From contig NZ_LIXZ01000004.1 in NCBI RefSeq assembly GCF_001305855.1, positions 1 through 64,000 on the forward strand: a DNA stretch of 64,000 bases. The letters are read 5' to 3'. Below the pieces are notes generated by a model, which had not been told where the DNA came from, did not search any database, and worked only from the letters and a program-made list of their open reading frames with translations. Every line of letters starts with the position of its first letter. The stretch's first letter is position 1. This document shows positions 1-8,001 of this stretch, piece after piece. The position numbers and the translations under genes were made by a program. Source of the DNA: Rossellomorea vietnamensis (GTDB lineage Bacteria; Bacillota; Bacilli; Bacillales; Bacillaceae_B).

Positions 1-153
1 GCCTCGTGCCATTATACAGAGGATACGGGGAAAGCGGTGGGACCGTTCCCGGTTTAAATGGAGCGACACTTGACACGAGTCATGCAATCGATGCCTTAAT
101 GGCGTATCTCGAGAAGAACGAGAAGCGAAAAAGTATGGGGAAGGTGTTTGTAA
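1..153 (+). repeat. Exact 153-bp copy of an internal piece of the hydrolase gene
   Basis: Bases 1-153 are identical to 32349-32501, which lie inside the intact lipoprotein hydrolase gene at 31994-32929. Identity stops abruptly at 153/154, although the next bases keep some similarity on both sides (GGG and ACAT shared). In the hydrolase frame the copy continues only to a stop at about 180. The copy starts at or before the first base of the window, so its true left end is not visible. Either a recent partial duplication or a false join in the assembly would give this picture. Confidence 0.95.
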
Positions 154-184
154 AGGGAACATTGATCTGTTAAAGAATGCGGAA

Positions 185-850
185 ATGGTCGCTCACTATA
201 TCGTTGAAAACAAAGAAGAAGAGCTGATTGACTTTGCGAAAGTGGAGGGGGTTGCCTGGGCACAGCACTCTCTTACACTTGCATTCAAACTGGAATGGGT
301 CCATGCCATAAGAAGAACGTTATGGTATTTTCTTTATCAATTTGAAGAGGAACATGGGGATGGGGACACATCTCGGGAGAAATTTTTCCATTTGGAAAAA
401 AGCATTAATGACAACGTTGATCAATTCCTGAATAACTTCTTTATCAGTTACTCGGATTACAAAGATGAGCAGCTGAGGTCGCACAAAAAACTGGTGGAGA
501 ATCTTTCGGTACCGATCATCCCGGTTAATAGCACCATTGCTGTATTGCCATTGATTGGAATGATCGATTCATACCGCGTCAATGCATTGGAAGAAAAAGT
601 GTTGATGGAAATCAGTTCACTGAAGGTTCAAACCCTTATTATCGATTTATCCGGTATTGCCGAAATGGAACTTGATGTCATTTTTCAATTTAAAAAGATT
701 CTATACGGAATCAATATGATGGGATGCAAAGCGGTCCTCACTGGGCTGCGCGTAGAACTTGTCAGAAATATAGTCGAATCAGGAGTCGAATTTGACAGTC
801 TGGTAGACATAAAGGGTACATTACAACAAACGCTGAAAGAGCATTTGTAA
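185..850 (+). CDS. RsbR-type STAS protein, 5' end lost at the duplication junction
   Basis: The 221 residues resemble RsbR-family stressosome proteins, which have an N-terminal non-haem globin-like domain and a C-terminal STAS domain. Here residues 1-105 match the helical sensor half and 110-221 the STAS half (DLSG, then GCKAVLTGLR). The frame is open further upstream to about 74, but upstream of 153 it is only the shifted hydrolase copy, so the native start was probably removed at the junction. ATG at 185 is simply the first ATG and has no good ribosome binding site. The positions that carry the two phosphorylated threonines in RsbR seem to be Leu (after DLSGIAEME) and Asn (VRNIVESG). I infer a divergent or dead paralogue; family assignment is fairly secure. 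Confidence 0.7.
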   Translation: MVAHYIVENKEEELIDFAKVEGVAWAQHSLTLAFKLEWVHAIRRTLWYFLYQFEEEHGDGDTSREKFFHLEKSINDNVDQFLNNFFISYSDYKDEQLRSHKKLVENLSVPIIPVNSTIAVLPLIGMIDSYRVNALEEKVLMEISSLKVQTLIIDLSGIAEMELDVIFQFKKILYGINMMGCKAVLTGLRVELVRNIVESGVEFDSLVDIKGTLQQTLKEHL

Positions 851-909
851 AAACAGAGGGACGGACCTCGTGCTTCCAAAGGGAAAGCACAGGGACCGTC
901 CCTCTGTTT
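850..909. repeat. GGGACGGACCT-family hairpin after the RsbR-like gene
   Basis: AAACAGAGGGACGG on the left pairs with CCGTCCCTCTGTTT on the right, starting at the stop codon of the RsbR-like gene. It may act as a terminator, but its core AGGGACGGACCT recurs at many other intergenic places in this window, so it belongs to a dispersed repeat family. Confidence 0.8.
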
Positions 910-997
910 CTTGTCGAACCTTCTCGTTACAGAGAGGATTTCCCGGGAAAGTGTCGAAGAATTTAGAGTAGATATTTTTTCCTGAAGGAGATTCTGT

Positions 998-2239
998 ATG
1001 GTAGAGACTGTCCATCATTTAATTTTACATGTGGTATTTATTCTGTTTACGATTCTTCTTTTTCAAATGTTCACGAGTGAATCGGATAGCGATACTAGAG
1101 GGTTTACTTTTACATTTTTTCTAATGAATCTACTTGTTTTAGTGTTTACTATGGCGTTCCCGGAGGTTTACTCAAGCGGATATGTGTACGATTTTAAAGT
1201 GATTCCTGTGATTCTTGCCTTTCTCTATGGAGGAAAAAGGGTTGGTTTCAGTACGTTCTTCGCCATGCTCGTCATCGGATGGTTTACAGATCATGTATGG
1301 ACGTTTTTGGTGGTGAATTATGCGATTTACAGTTTGCTGCTGATGCCATTATCCACGTTGTATAGAAGATTATCCTGGAAGCAAAAAATGCTCCTGATTT
1401 CAGGTTTTTATTTGTTCATCCCGGTTACGCGGTCCTTTTATTTACTCACGCATCGTGAAACGGAGCAGCTTTTGTTTATGGCAAGCTCCACTTTCATCAT
1501 CTGGATCACCTTGATTCTGTCGATTTATCTGATTGAAAGTCGGCTTGAGCAGGTCAGGGTCAAAAAAGAGCTTATCAAAGCGGAAAAGTTTAACGTCGTC
1601 AGCGAGTTGGCGGCATCTGTCGCCCACGAAATCCGGAATCCGATGACGACTGTCAGGGGATTCATGCAGCTCCTGCAGAAGGAAACGTTAACGGCTCAGC
1701 AAAAAAGCTTTATTGACATATCCATTCAGGAACTTGATCACGCCCAAGGCGTCATCAATCAATATCTTTCCCTGGCAAAGCCCCATACGGAAGAATACGA
1801 GGTGTTCAGTCTGACCGAAACGATGATTGAATCCGTTGACGTCATGTCTACGTATGCGGTGATGAACAGTATAAAAATCAATAAAAACATCGAAGAAGAC
1901 CTGATGATCAGGGGGATGAAGTTAGAGGTGAAACAGGTCCTCCTCAATCTCCTGAAAAATGCCATCGAGGCGGTAAAGGGAAATGGGGAAATCACGGCAG
2001 CTGCGTGTCGCCATCCTGACGGCCGTATACTGATCAAGATTCAGGACAATGGAACCGGCATGCCTCCGGAACAACTCAAAGTACTCGGGAGGCCCTACTA
2101 TTCCACGAAGGAAAAAGGGACGGGACTCGGACTAACGGTGAGTTATCAGATTGTGAAGCGGATGAAAGGTGAGATCAAGGTGGAAAGCGAGCCTGGTGTC
2201 GGAACGACATTCAAGATATTTTTGCCAGGCAATACATAA
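998..2239 (+). CDS. KinB-like membrane sensor histidine kinase
   Basis: This 413-residue orphan kinase has an N-terminal block of about six membrane segments (residues 5-185) resembling the 5TM-LYT sensor of KinB, with no extracellular domain, then a HisKA domain with the phospho-acceptor His210 in SVAHEIRNPMTTVRGF, and a HATPase domain with N box (NLLKNAIEAV), G1 (DNGTGMP) and G2 (GTGLGLTVSY). Such kinases in Bacillus usually feed the Spo0F-Spo0B-Spo0A sporulation phosphorelay; no response regulator lies next to it, which agrees. Start chosen from AAGGAG eight bases before ATG. The target Spo0F is inferred. A second short piece of kinase 3' end lies downstream at 2383-2442. Confidence 0.85.
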   Translation: MVETVHHLILHVVFILFTILLFQMFTSESDSDTRGFTFTFFLMNLLVLVFTMAFPEVYSSGYVYDFKVIPVILAFLYGGKRVGFSTFFAMLVIGWFTDHVWTFLVVNYAIYSLLLMPLSTLYRRLSWKQKMLLISGFYLFIPVTRSFYLLTHRETEQLLFMASSTFIIWITLILSIYLIESRLEQVRVKKELIKAEKFNVVSELAASVAHEIRNPMTTVRGFMQLLQKETLTAQQKSFIDISIQELDHAQGVINQYLSLAKPHTEEYEVFSLTETMIESVDVMSTYAVMNSIKINKNIEEDLMIRGMKLEVKQVLLNLLKNAIEAVKGNGEITAAACRHPDGRILIKIQDNGTGMPPEQLKVLGRPYYSTKEKGTGLGLTVSYQIVKRMKGEIKVESEPGVGTTFKIFLPGNT

Positions 2240-2242
2240 GAG

Positions 2243-2281
2243 GGACGGACCTTGCTTTTTCTTAGCAATGTCCGTCCCTTC
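2243..2281. repeat. GGGACGGACCT-family hairpin, possible terminator of the kinase gene
   Basis: AGGGACGGAC and GTCCGTCCCT pair around a T-rich loop directly after the kinase stop codon. It is a compact member of the dispersed AGGGACGGACCT family. A related but different piece (GGGACGGTTCTTGTGCTTC, 2310-2328) follows. Confidence 0.7.
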
Positions 2282-2303
2282 GCTTCTTATCGAAGAATTC
2301 CAG

Positions 2304-2330
2304 GAAGCATGGGGACGGTTCTTGTGCTTC
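2304..2330. repeat. GGGACGGTTCTTGTGCTTC repeat
   Basis: GAAGCA at the left and TGTGCTTC at the right frame the core GGGACGGTTCT. The same core occurs at 6767-6794, where it is more symmetrical, and a related piece at 7113-7131. Function unknown. Confidence 0.6.
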
Positions 2331-2382
2331 CTGCATGAAAAAAACATTCCCCTCACATAGGAATGTCTCCGGTTGGCTTTAG

Positions 2383-2442
2383 GAATTGAGTGAAGTTGGC
2401 GGAGGAACGACATTCAGGATTTTCTTCGTTGAGGGGACATGA
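2383..2442 (+). pseudogene. Relic of a histidine kinase C-terminus
   Basis: An open stretch of 19 codons with no start codon ends SEVGGGTTFRIFFVEGT and a stop. It closely parallels the last residues of the kinase just upstream (SEPGVGTTFKIFLPGNT). It looks like the 3' end of a second kinase, or the former end of the same gene displaced by the repeats at 2243-2330. Confidence 0.65.
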
Positions 2443-2446
2443 AGGT

Positions 2447-2483
2447 GGATCAGAGGGGAGCTTCCACGACTCCCCTCTGATCC
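2447..2483. terminator. Perfect 14-bp hairpin, likely stop signal for the 43-residue gene
   Basis: GGATCAGAGGGGAG pairs perfectly with CTCCCCTCTGATCC around a 9-nt loop. It lies a few bases beyond the stop codon of the minus-strand small gene. The T tract is poor, so the terminator reading is tentative. Confidence 0.5.
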
Positions 2484-2486
2484 ATC

Positions 2487-2618
2487 TTACTTTAGTTTTC
2501 TGTAAATATCGTTCAATTTAGTGATCATCACCGTACTGAATAAAGATGACAATACCGTACTGATGATGAGCAGCCAAAGTACAAGGGGACTATTGGGTTT
2601 CAATTCTAATCGCTCCAT
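2487..2618 (-). CDS. Small single-span membrane protein divergent from the ger operon
   Basis: A 43-residue frame (MERLELKPNSPLVLWLL...) has a short polar head, one hydrophobic segment of about 20 residues (10-31) and a basic tail ending YRKLK. No ribosome binding site precedes the ATG; a TTG at codon 6 sits nine bases after a GGAG and could be the true start, giving 38 residues. A strong hairpin follows the stop. Ger operons in some Bacillus species have small membrane D-type partners, but those are normally co-oriented, so I assign no function. Not recognised. Confidence 0.5.
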   Translation of the reverse strand: MERLELKPNSPLVLWLLIISTVLSSLFSTVMITKLNDIYRKLK

Positions 2619-2708
2619 TCGGTTTTTTGTTAGCGTGTGTGTGGAACTTGAAAAATATCATTTGCAAATATAGGGAATTTTCTTATCGAAGAAATGCTTC
2701 CTGCTTTT

Positions 2709-2743
2709 ACCCCCTCCCCTCTCATTCATGGCGGGGGTTTTTA
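2709..2743 (+). terminator. C5/G5 hairpin with T tract
   Basis: CCCCC and GGGGG separated by about 18 bases are followed by TTTTT on the plus strand. No intact plus-strand gene ends just before it, so it may have served the relic kinase end at 2383-2442, or keeps upstream transcription out of the ger operon. Confidence 0.45.
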
Positions 2744-2838
2744 GTGTATTTCGAATGGTTTTGACGATATTTCCTAATAGTATATTTTTATCCCGTTAGG
2801 ACCATGATGGTAGTACTACTTCATGGGAGGGGCTACGT

Positions 2839-4344
2839 ATGTTTTTTCAAAAGAAGCAAGGAAGTCCCGGGGAGACCATCAGGGAAACAGAACCAAAGCC
2901 AGACATTCCAATCTCAAACGATGGGGGTACATTTACGAAAGAGATCAAAGCCGTCTTTCATGAAAGTGCCGACCTGCTCATGGTGAGTCCAAGGCATGGA
3001 GTGACCTTCATTTATTTCGACATGTTAATTGATAAAACGATGCTGAACCGAGACATTATCAGTCAGCTGGGCGGCGACGAGTGTACACCGGACCTCTTGG
3101 AAGAGAAGATCAATGTGGGGAATATGGAGCAGTATGTCACGGTGAATCCGTCCGTCAGTGCTCTTCTCAGTGGCGCAGTATTGATTCACCTTGAGGGGTA
3201 TTCAAGCGTGTTGGCTGTCAATATCCGTTCAGGGGACAGCCGGTCCTTATCAAAGCCTGAAAATGAATCGATTGTCATCGGTCCCCAGCTTGGATTCAAT
3301 GAGAGCTTATCCACGAATATTTCTCTGATTCGGAGATATTTGGTGAACCCGAACTTATGTAATAAATCCATCACATTGGGGAAGCAGACACGTACGGCCG
3401 TTTCCCTGTTATACATAGAAGGTGTTGCTTCGGAGCAAATGGTGCAGACCGTCACGGAACGAATCTCCAATATCAAGATAGACGGTGTGTTGGACAGCTC
3501 CCTTTTAATGCAATTAATCGAGGATAATGGTTTGAGCATATTTCCTCAATTAATTTTGACAGAACGCCCGGATCGCGCTTGTTCCTGGCTCTTGAATGGG
3601 AAAGTCGTCATTCTTGTCGATGGGAGTTCCCTGGTGATTGGGGCTCCCCAATCATTCGTGGAGTTCTTTCAGAGTATGGAGGATCAGAATGTTAAATGGC
3701 AGGTGGCATCTTTCTTAAGGCTGCTTCGGTTCATCGCGATGATCCTTTCTGTATTCTTTACAGCCATCTATGTTGCCTCCCTGACATTCCATTATGAAAT
3801 TATTCCCCAGCCCCTTTTGATCCCTTTAAGTGAATCCCGTTCAAGGGTTCCCTTTCCTCCAATCATTGAAGCGCTGTTACTGGAATTCATTATTGAATTG
3901 CTGAGGGAAGCGGGGGCACGGCTTCCGACGAAAGTAGGGCAGACGATGGGTATCGTAGGAGGTATTGTAATTGGGACGGCTGCCGTACAAGCCGGATTCA
4001 CCAGTAACATCCTGATCATCATCGTCGCTCTCGGGGCTTTGGCGTCCTTTACCACACCGAGTTTCATGATGGGGAATGTGATTCGGATTCTCCGTTTTCC
4101 CATCATCATCCTGGCAGGGTTTTGGGGATTTTATGGAACGATGTTTGCCTTCTGTTTTCTATTGATTCACCTCTTAAGGCAAACGAGCCTTGGGAGCCCA
4201 TTTCTGGCACCCTTTTATCCCATCCGCATTAAAGATTGGGCGGATAGTATCATCAGGCTGCCGCTTAAATATACATCGAAACGTCCTTATCAAGCGAGAC
4301 CAGTGGATTCTGATAAATACAACGTAGACGAAGAGTCCCGCTAA
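2839..4344 (+). CDS. Spore germination receptor A subunit (GerA/GerKA family)
   Basis: At 501 residues it has the layout of GerAA-type subunits: a soluble N-terminal half (about 1-290, the bipartite NTD) and a C-terminal half with about five membrane segments (295-450). With B and C subunits it forms the nutrient-gated receptor in the spore inner membrane. Start chosen from GGAGGGG eight bases before the ATG. First gene of a three-gene operon with 20 bp to the next. Transcription in the forespore by sigma-G is expected for the family, but I could not pick out a convincing promoter. The paralogue group (GerA, GerB, GerK, Ynd) cannot be decided by eye. Confidence 0.93.
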   Translation: MFFQKKQGSPGETIRETEPKPDIPISNDGGTFTKEIKAVFHESADLLMVSPRHGVTFIYFDMLIDKTMLNRDIISQLGGDECTPDLLEEKINVGNMEQYVTVNPSVSALLSGAVLIHLEGYSSVLAVNIRSGDSRSLSKPENESIVIGPQLGFNESLSTNISLIRRYLVNPNLCNKSITLGKQTRTAVSLLYIEGVASEQMVQTVTERISNIKIDGVLDSSLLMQLIEDNGLSIFPQLILTERPDRACSWLLNGKVVILVDGSSLVIGAPQSFVEFFQSMEDQNVKWQVASFLRLLRFIAMILSVFFTAIYVASLTFHYEIIPQPLLIPLSESRSRVPFPPIIEALLLEFIIELLREAGARLPTKVGQTMGIVGGIVIGTAAVQAGFTSNILIIIVALGALASFTTPSFMMGNVIRILRFPIIILAGFWGFYGTMFAFCFLLIHLLRQTSLGSPFLAPFYPIRIKDWADSIIRLPLKYTSKRPYQARPVDSDKYNVDEESR

Positions 4345-4364
4345 GGAGAAGGGAGGGATATTCG

Positions 4365-5477
4365 ATGAAGATTCATGTTCACCCACAACCACAATCACTT
4401 CTCAATGCGTTCATGGTGATGTTCATCATTCACTCTGTTCAGATGGGTGTTGGGATACAGGGGTTTCAACGAATTATTTATATGGACGCAGGGCATGATG
4501 CCTGGATATCCGTTATTCTTTCCGGTATTGTGACCTGTTTGATCGGCTTTGTCATGGTGAAAACCCTCAACTACTATGAAAGCTCGGATCTATACGGCAT
4601 TCAACGGGATGTGTATGGAAAATGGTTAGGCACATGTATGAACGTTCTTTACGTCTTGTATTGCATGGGTGCCCTTATAGTGATCATCCGGAATTACATC
4701 GAAGTGCTGCAGGCATGGGTGTTCCCGGAAGTTCCTACCTGGTTCATTAGTTTGACGATTATGATGCTGGTGCTATACGGAGTGCTGGGAGGATTCCGCA
4801 TCATCGCGGGTGTATCATTCTTCAGCGTCTTCCTGTCATTTTGGTTATTGAGCTTACTGGGATATCCCATCCAATTCAGTCATTGGTCGAACCTCCTGCC
4901 CATTCTGGAAGCAAATGCAACCGAAATCTTGAAAGGGGCCTATTCCATGACGTTCACCGTCATAGGGTTTGAACTCATTTATTCCTTTTATCCTTTCATT
5001 AAAGAGAAAAGGAAAGTTCACAGATATATGTTAATTGGATTGTTGTACACGACTCTTCTATATGTGGCGGTTATGCTGATTTCACTCAGCTATTTCAGCG
5101 GCGGCCAATTGGAACGGACCATTTGGGGGTCACTCTCCCTGTTTAAAATCGTCCGAGTGCCATTTATCGAACGATTCGAGTATGTCGCCATCACCTTCTG
5201 GTTACTCATTATCCTGCCCAACCTGATGCTGTACTTATGGTCAGCATCCAGGGGGCTTGCCCGCATCTTCGGGAAAAAAAGAGAAAAGGGCATTATTTGG
5301 GTGTTATCTCTTCTTCTTTTTGGGTGTATACAATTACTTATAACAAGGCAGCAAATTAATCTGCTGAATAATTATTTTGCCCAAATAGCCTTTATTGTTG
5401 TCTATTGTTATCCTCTCTTGCTGTTCCTCTTGGTATGGATGAAGAAAAAAATCTTTCGGAAAGAGGTGAAGTCATGA
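4365..5477 (+). CDS. Spore germination receptor B subunit (GerAB/GerKB family)
   Basis: This 370-residue protein has ten hydrophobic segments and belongs to the GerAB family within the amino acid-polyamine-organocation transporter superfamily; in GerAB-type proteins this subunit binds the nutrient germinant. GGGAGGG precedes the start. Its stop codon overlaps the ATG of the C subunit (ATGA at 5474-5477), so translation is likely coupled. Confidence 0.93.
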   Translation: MKIHVHPQPQSLLNAFMVMFIIHSVQMGVGIQGFQRIIYMDAGHDAWISVILSGIVTCLIGFVMVKTLNYYESSDLYGIQRDVYGKWLGTCMNVLYVLYCMGALIVIIRNYIEVLQAWVFPEVPTWFISLTIMMLVLYGVLGGFRIIAGVSFFSVFLSFWLLSLLGYPIQFSHWSNLLPILEANATEILKGAYSMTFTVIGFELIYSFYPFIKEKRKVHRYMLIGLLYTTLLYVAVMLISLSYFSGGQLERTIWGSLSLFKIVRVPFIERFEYVAITFWLLIILPNLMLYLWSASRGLARIFGKKREKGIIWVLSLLLFGCIQLLITRQQINLLNNYFAQIAFIVVYCYPLLLFLLVWMKKKIFRKEVKS

Positions 5478-6601
5478 AACGATTCTTCCTTGTGATTCCA
5501 TTCCTCGTTTTACTTCTCATCCTTTCCTCTTGTGCGGAATCCAGTACGCTTGAGAAGATCGGGATGATTACGACAGTGGGATATGATAAAGGAGATGAGG
5601 ATGCTATCAAGACGACGACATTGATTCTTGAAACAGATCCACAGTCCACGGACAGTACGAATGTGATTTCAAGCCGTGCGCTTACAAGCAAAGGAGCGAG
5701 GATTGAAAGTAATTTGAAATCTCCGAAAAAGCTGGAATCAGGGCAGCTGCGTGTGGCCCTATATGGGGAGGAACTGGCAAAATCCGGCTTGATCAATCTC
5801 GCCGATACCCTTTCCCGGGATCCTTCCATCAGTGATTTAACCTTTCTGGCTGTGGTGGAGGGAAGCGCAGGTGATCTCCTGAAGCATAAATATCCCCAGT
5901 TCTCTGATGCCGGGCAATATGTGTATAAGGAAATAGAGCAAAATATAAAAGGGGAGGTCATTCCTTCTCCCACCCTCCATGAAACGCTTCATGATTATTA
6001 TTCAATTGGAGTAGACCCCATATTACCCTTATTAAAGTTAGAGGATGAGATGATCAATATCACGGGCATGGCGCTACTCAAGGGAGGTAAGATGGTGGGG
6101 AGGATATCCCCATCCGACAGCTTTTATGTGAAATTGGTGAGTGACCGGTTTAAAACGGGGAACTTCGAAATCACCTTTAAGAACGGGGAGGAAGAAGCGC
6201 TCATGCCTTCCATGTCTCCATCAACGGATATCGCGATTGCGCTGGATACAATCCAAAGTAAAAGCAAGATTGAGCTAAAGGATCCGAACTCCCTGACATT
6301 CGATCTGAATATCCATATCAATGCCCGCCTGCAGGAAATCAACCGGGACATTGACTTAAAGAGCAATGAAAACCTGGAGTTAATTGAAAAAAAACTGAAC
6401 AAAAAAATAACGAAAGAAGTGGAAGACCTCATTGCCTACTGCCAATCGAAGTCTTCAGATGTATTTGGCTTTGGGGAAGAATATCGAACGAAAGCCGCCC
6501 ATTCCAACCTCACCGATGATGAGTGGCATGATATGTACAAAGACATCAAAGTGAAAGTGAAGACAGATTTTGTGATCATTCGAACAGGAGTAGTTGAATA
6601 A
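5474..6601 (+). CDS. Spore germination receptor C subunit, lipoprotein (GerAC/GerKC family)
   Basis: The start at 5474 gives a standard lipoprotein signal (MKRFFLVIPFLVLLLILSSC, lipobox LSSC), so the mature protein is anchored in the inner spore membrane through Cys20. The rest (about 355 residues) matches the three-domain GerAC fold in length and composition. An upstream in-frame start at 5405 lies inside the B subunit gene and would bury the signal peptide, so it is rejected. Start overlaps the B stop by four bases. The gene is followed by 537 bp without a convincing gene. Confidence 0.92.
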   Translation: MKRFFLVIPFLVLLLILSSCAESSTLEKIGMITTVGYDKGDEDAIKTTTLILETDPQSTDSTNVISSRALTSKGARIESNLKSPKKLESGQLRVALYGEELAKSGLINLADTLSRDPSISDLTFLAVVEGSAGDLLKHKYPQFSDAGQYVYKEIEQNIKGEVIPSPTLHETLHDYYSIGVDPILPLLKLEDEMINITGMALLKGGKMVGRISPSDSFYVKLVSDRFKTGNFEITFKNGEEEALMPSMSPSTDIAIALDTIQSKSKIELKDPNSLTFDLNIHINARLQEINRDIDLKSNENLELIEKKLNKKITKEVEDLIAYCQSKSSDVFGFGEEYRTKAAHSNLTDDEWHDMYKDIKVKVKTDFVIIRTGVVE

Positions 6602-6766
6602 TATTCGGGGATAGCCGGGCCGTGTCTTGAGGGACGGACCTCGTTTTTATAAATGGTTGAGGAACACTACAATGGCAACGATGGAAAACATGGGGAAGAT
6701 CAGCGTCATCCCGAAATCATACGCTAGACCCGTACAACCGTCTGACCTGAATCTATTTCCCGAGAA

Positions 6767-6794
6767 GCACAGGGACGGTTCTTGTGCTTCTTAA
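6767..6794. repeat. GCACAGGGACGGTTCTTGTGC palindromic repeat
   Basis: AGAAGCAC and GTGCTTCT form the arms around AGGGACGGTTCTT. It is the clearest copy of the GGGACGGTTCTTGTGC family also seen at 2304-2330 and, in part, at 7113-7131. Confidence 0.7.
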
Positions 6795-6953
6795 CTATTG
6801 ATTTCCTCTGATCTTGCGTATGAAAGACTCCTTAATCCACGCCATATAAAGCAGGTTGTTTTTTATTGTCAGCTTATCGGTTTAGTTATAAACTGATAGT
6901 GTCAGAACAAACATCTGACGCCATCAAGAAAGAATTAGAATGATAAGTGGATT

Positions 6954-6989
6954 AACAGCTGCATCCACTTCGTGGGGCAGCTGTTTTTT
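6954..6989 (+). terminator. Rho-independent terminator without an obvious gene
   Basis: AACAGCTGCATCCAC pairs with GTGGGGCAGCTGT (small bulge), followed by six Ts. It is 350 bp beyond the last ger gene, so either the ger transcript has a long 3' tail or an unrecognised RNA or lost gene ended here. Confidence 0.7.
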
Positions 6990-7138
6990 AAAGGGGATGG
7001 AGAAATACCTGATGTACTGTTCGTTCAGATATCTGGCACGCTTGGAGTTATAGGTAACGATCTTCCCATTCCGGATATCTCCTCGGTTGCCTGACGTTAG
7101 ATGAGGATAAGCACAAGAACCGTTCTTGTGTTTTCCGT

Positions 7139-7759
7139 TCAATCTGTCATATACTCCTCCACCAACTCATAACACCGATCCTTCGTCGACTCGTACAAAG
7201 AGATATACCACGCCACATATTCAAACGTGCCGCCTTCATATTTGAGTCGTTCTTTCTCTGCTTTCGCTTCTTTTTTCTCGATCCATTTCACCTGTTCAGT
7301 CTTTAATTCAGCCATCACATCTGGAGACAGCTCTTTTTTCAAAAGGGCATAAATCTCATTCAAGGCATCGTCATATTTTTCGTAAGATACTCCGTAGTAG
7401 CTTTTCATGGCGTTGGTGACGCCTTTATCTGAATCCTTCTTTTCCGGCATAGCATCGAGTTCTTTTTGGATGTTGTCCAGCTTTTCTATGTATGACTGCT
7501 TTCCTTCCACTTTTGTGACGGGAGGATCCTGTACAGGACTACTCTCTTCAACGGTTGTCTCATCTGACTGAGCCTTCTCGGTTTCGTCGGATGCCTTCGT
7601 GTCTTCCACCTGTGAATCATCTGTATTTGTACTTGCTGCAGTCGCCTCTGATTCAGGCTTTTTAGCGGCATCCTCGTCCGAATCTGTACTACAGGCGGAT
7701 AATCCCAAGAATATCGCAGCGGATAAAGTCGTGATGATCAACCAATTCTTTTTCTTCAT
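7139..7759 (-). CDS. Lipoprotein with C-terminal LprI-like (DUF1311) domain
   Basis: The 206-residue product opens with a lipoprotein signal (lipobox LSAC, lipidated Cys23), then a long acidic, Ser/Thr/Glu-rich linker (24-90) and a helical C-terminal domain (100-206). The motif YDDALNEIYALLKKEL and later LKTEQVKWIEKKE are typical of the LprI/DUF1311 family, some members of which inhibit lysozyme. Likely attached to the outer face of the membrane with the domain held out by the linker. Single gene; lysozyme inhibition is only a family-based guess. Confidence 0.75.
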   Translation of the reverse strand: MKKKNWLIITTLSAAIFLGLSACSTDSDEDAAKKPESEATAASTNTDDSQVEDTKASDETEKAQSDETTVEESSPVQDPPVTKVEGKQSYIEKLDNIQKELDAMPEKKDSDKGVTNAMKSYYGVSYEKYDDALNEIYALLKKELSPDVMAELKTEQVKWIEKKEAKAEKERLKYEGGTFEYVAWYISLYESTKDRCYELVEEYMTD

Positions 7760-7962
7760 TATGACAACTCCAATCTTTTACAAAAATCGTTCACTTGGAT
7801 TATTTTAACATAACTAAATATATCCTTCTAATGCGCCACCTTCTTAAACGAAACAGGAGATTGACTTGCAGTAGCCGCGCCCCTCTTAGTGGGGGTTCTC
7901 TCTATCTTTCTCTATAACAAACTGGTAAAATAAGGTTTACAAATCTAGTAGACGATAGGCGT

Positions 7963-7989
7963 GCCAAGGGACCTGTCCCCATGGCTCAC
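7963..7989. repeat. GGGACCTGTCCCCATGGCT repeat just before the fusion-kinase gene
   Basis: A copy of the (AGCCAC)GGGACCTGTCCCC(GTGGCT) element. It supplies an in-frame ATG at 7981 that is not the likely start. Another copy follows the same gene at 9719-9747, so the gene is bracketed. Other copies: 15592-15613 and 46550-46578. Confidence 0.7.
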
Positions 7990-8001
7990 TGGAGGTGCCA
8001 C

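Larger units (their letters stand above)
6602..7138. other. 537-bp gap: repeats, gene relics and a terminator
   Basis: Contents: a solitary AGGGACGGACCTCGTTTTT half-element (about 6630-6650); on the minus strand a 20-codon hydrophobic piece (MTLIFPMFSIVAIVVFLNHL, stop at about 6650) that could be the tail of a small membrane protein; a GCACAGGGACGGTTCTTGTGC palindrome (6767-6794); an inverted repeat TATCGGTTTA/TAAACTGATA near 6875-6898; and a terminator at 6954-6989. A minus-strand frame covering 6924-7142 has no ribosome binding site and no familiar content. I see no intact gene. Confidence 0.6.

Noticed and set aside
5392-5973. Minus-strand frame of 193 codons
   Set aside because: Antisense to the GerC-type lipoprotein gene, no ribosome binding site, serine-rich shadow composition.
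6645-6720. Minus-strand hydrophobic piece, possible Ger D-subunit remnant
   Set aside because: Only about 20 clear codons, no start codon with a ribosome binding site; too little to call.
6924-7142. Minus-strand frame of 72 codons after the DUF1311 gene
   Set aside because: No ribosome binding site, runs through a terminator, no familiar content; noted only in the gap entry.
7981-8001. Upstream ATG for the fusion kinase
   Set aside because: It is part of a dispersed repeat and lies before the only good ribosome binding site.
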